Assembly (NCBI GenBank): GCA_937858775.1
Contig: CALLYX010000044.1
Span: 1-14,477, forward strand
Reading direction: 5' to 3'
Length of the DNA: 14,477 nt
DNA from: an uncultured bacterium
GTDB lineage: Bacteria > Auribacterota > Tritonobacteria > UBA1439
The notes under the pieces are model-generated. The model searched no databases. It saw only the letters and a program-made list of their open reading frames with translations, and had not been told where the DNA came from. Every line of letters starts with the position of its first letter. The first letter of the stretch is position 1. The translations under genes and the position numbers were made by a program. Shown one piece after another: positions 13,259-14,477 of the stretch.

Positions 13259-14477
13259 ATGTTGCAAGACAAAAAGATATCGTGGTCCGACCCCCAGCAC
13301 CAGCACCTTGTGGAGATGCGGGGGATTGTCAAGCGATTTTATGGCAGGGCGGTGAACGACTGTGTCGATCTTACCCTGCGCCGCGGGGAAGTGCTGGCTC
13401 TCCTCGGCGAGAACGGGGCGGGGAAATCCACGCTCGTCAAGATCCTCTACGGGCTCTACACACCCGATGCGGGGAGGATCCTCATAAAGGGACAGCCCGT
13501 CTCCATCGGCTCTCCCCGGCGCGCCATGTCTCTCGGGATCGGCATGGTCCACCAGCACTTCACGCTCGTCCCAGATCTCACCGCCGCGGAGAATATCGCC
13601 CTCGCCGTGCGCGACATGCGCCGCGGCATCTTTCTCGACCTCGAGGGGGAGGAGGAGCGGATCCGCGGCTTATCCTCCCGGTACGGGATCGTCGTCGATC
13701 CGTCGAAGAAGGTCCGCGACCTCTCCGTCGGCGAGCGCCAGCGCGTGGAGATACTGAAGGTCCTCTCGCGCGGGTCGGAGATCCTAGTGCTCGACGAGCC
13801 GACGGCCGTTCTCACCCCGGGCGAGGCGGGGGAGCTCTTCAGGGTCATCGCGGCGCTGAAGCGGGAGGGGGCCGGGATCATACTCATCACCCACAAGCTC
13901 GATGAGGTGATGGCCGCCTCGGACCGCGTCACGGTGCTCCGCGGCGGAAAAGTCGTTTTCGACGGCGAGACGGGGCGCACGGACGCGCGCGCCCTCACGG
14001 CGGCGATGATTGGGGGATGGGCCCCGGCGCCCGCGCGGCGCGCCGCGCGGCCGACTGGGGGCGTTGTCCTCGAAGTGCGCGGGCTGCGGGCCCGGGGAGG
14101 GCACGGGGCAGAGACGCTCAAGGGGGTGTCGTTCGCCGTCGGGCGCGGCGAGATATTCGGCATCGCCGGGGTGTCCGGGAACGGCCAGCGCGAGCTCGCC
14201 GAGGTGCTCTCCGGCGTGCGACGCGCATCGGCGGGCTGGTTCTCGGTGAACGGTGTCCGGATGACCGGGAAGAAACCGCGGGCGCTCGCCTCGCGCGGCG
14301 TGGGGAGGATACCTGAGGACCGGATGGAGTCCGGCGCCGTGCTCGATCTCCCCCTGAAGCACAACCTCGTCCTCGAGCGGTATCATCTCCCGCCGTTCGC
14401 CCGCTGGCTCTCCCTCGACGACGGCGCGGTCGAAGCGCACGCCGAACGGCTCATCGCGGAGTACGGCATCCGGGCGC
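13259..14477 (+). CDS. BMP-associated (nucleoside-type) ABC transporter ATPase, 3' partial
   Basis: A double-ATPase protein, open to the window end. Domain 1 has Walker A Gly-Glu-Asn-Gly-Ala-Gly-Lys-Ser-Thr, a Q-loop in Val-His-Gln-His-Phe, signature Leu-Ser-Val-Gly-Glu-Arg-Gln, Walker B Ile-Leu-Val-Leu-Asp-Glu-Pro-Thr and switch His in Ile-Thr-His-Lys. Domain 2 begins near 14059 with the degenerate Walker A Gly-Val-Ser-Gly-Asn-Gly-Gln usual for this family. Such ATPases power the BMP-type nucleoside importers, whose two permeases normally follow. The start is uncertain. The ATG at 13259 lies inside element 2 and gives an added N-terminus Met-Leu-Gln-Asp-Lys-Lys-Ile-Ser-Trp-Ser-Asp-Pro encoded by the mobile DNA. 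GTG 13310 or ATG 13316 start near the family's first strand, but neither has a ribosome binding site. The insertion seems to have removed the native start region. Confidence 0.88.
   Translation, partial: MLQDKKISWSDPQHQHLVEMRGIVKRFYGRAVNDCVDLTLRRGEVLALLGENGAGKSTLVKILYGLYTPDAGRILIKGQPVSIGSPRRAMSLGIGMVHQHFTLVPDLTAAENIALAVRDMRRGIFLDLEGEEERIRGLSSRYGIVVDPSKKVRDLSVGERQRVEILKVLSRGSEILVLDEPTAVLTPGEAGELFRVIAALKREGAGIILITHKLDEVMAASDRVTVLRGGKVVFDGETGRTDARALTAAMIGGWAPAPARRAARPTGGVVLEVRGLRARGGHGAETLKGVSFAVGRGEIFGIAGVSGNGQRELAEVLSGVRRASAGWFSVNGVRMTGKKPRALASRGVGRIPEDRMESGAVLDLPLKHNLVLERYHLPPFARWLSLDDGAVEAHAERLIAEYGIRA
13275..13294 (-). repeat. Right terminal inverted repeat, element 2
   Basis: Exact reverse complement of 13049-13068 and identical to 4152-4171. 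It is read through, in a different frame from that used at pabB, by the ABC ATPase frame that opens at 13259. Confidence 0.9.

Larger units (their letters stand above)
13049..13294. mobile_element. 246-bp non-autonomous MITE/REPIN-like element
   Basis: Bounded by exactly the same 20-bp inverted repeat as the transposase element (13049-13068 and 13275-13294), but with no transposase frame inside. Region 13093-13134 is recognisably related to 3266-3306 of the larger element (A-run, GGCC, GAAA, GGCC, TTAAA, TTTTTGACC). The centre appears unrelated. TGTTGCAGGACAA near the left end (13070-13082) and TGTTGCAAGACAA near the right end (13260-13272) form an internal direct repeat differing at one base. 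The composition is AT-richer than the flanking genes. No target duplication is visible; the left flank ends in TTT, as for element 1. It most likely moves using the transposase of element 1 or a relative. Confidence 0.8.

Noticed and set aside
13282..13905. GTG-initiated plus frame starting in the right repeat of element 2
   Set aside because: It begins like the pabB start (Val-Val-Arg-Pro) but then runs out of frame with the ATPase into low-complexity sequence; the ATPase motifs are in the 13259 frame.
1..14477. CRISPR array, tRNA, rRNA or riboswitch
   Set aside because: No regularly spaced repeats, tRNA-like cloverleaf ends or known aptamer cores were noticed in the intergenic gaps, which are mostly too short to hold them.

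Overview
The window comes from a GC-rich bacterial chromosome. Third codon positions are almost all G or C in every resident gene. Only two mobile-element insertions and their edges are AT-richer. The gene content (carbamoyltransferase-type AllFGH proteins, a malonate decarboxylase alpha-type transferase, a nucleoside importer) suits a heterotroph with fermentative or anaerobic nitrogen-compound metabolism. I cannot place the lineage from the sequence. No rRNA, tRNA or CRISPR array was seen.

Layout, left to right. (a) Plus-strand operon, 1-3188: the 3' part of an AllH-type DUF2877 gene, a cyclase-family metal hydrolase, a uridine-phosphorylase-like enzyme and a nitrilase-superfamily amidohydrolase. 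(b) A 951-bp element at 3221-4171 with 20-bp terminal inverted repeats (TIRs) and a Y1 HUH (RAYT-like) transposase. (c) A fused pabB/pabC gene (4159-5901) whose only available upstream start lies in the element's right repeat. (d) A 309-bp convergent junction holding a palindrome and a possible small membrane protein. (e) Minus-strand operon, 11909 down to 6211: EamA exporter, AllF/FdrA, AllG (DUF1116) and an MdcA-like transferase. (f) Divergent plus-strand ABC importer: a BMP-family lipoprotein, then a 246-bp non-autonomous copy of the element (13049-13294), then the double ATPase running off the window.

How the genes may work together (inference): AllF, AllG and AllH together form a transcarbamylase that phosphorolyses an N-carbamoyl amide (in E. 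coli, oxalurate to oxamate plus carbamoyl phosphate). No allantoin-pathway gene is visible. The neighbours are a nucleoside importer, a nucleoside phosphorylase, a ring or amide hydrolase, an amidase and a malonate-handling transferase. One chain fits all of them: nucleoside, uracil, barbiturate, ureidomalonate, malonamate plus carbamoyl phosphate, malonate, malonyl thioester. Ureidomalonate is oxalurate with one extra CH2. The base-oxidising enzyme and carbamate kinase are not in the window, so this remains a hypothesis.

The second notable system is the pair of matched TIR elements. Both landed in short gaps between co-directional genes, and in both cases the downstream reading frame now opens inside the element's right end.
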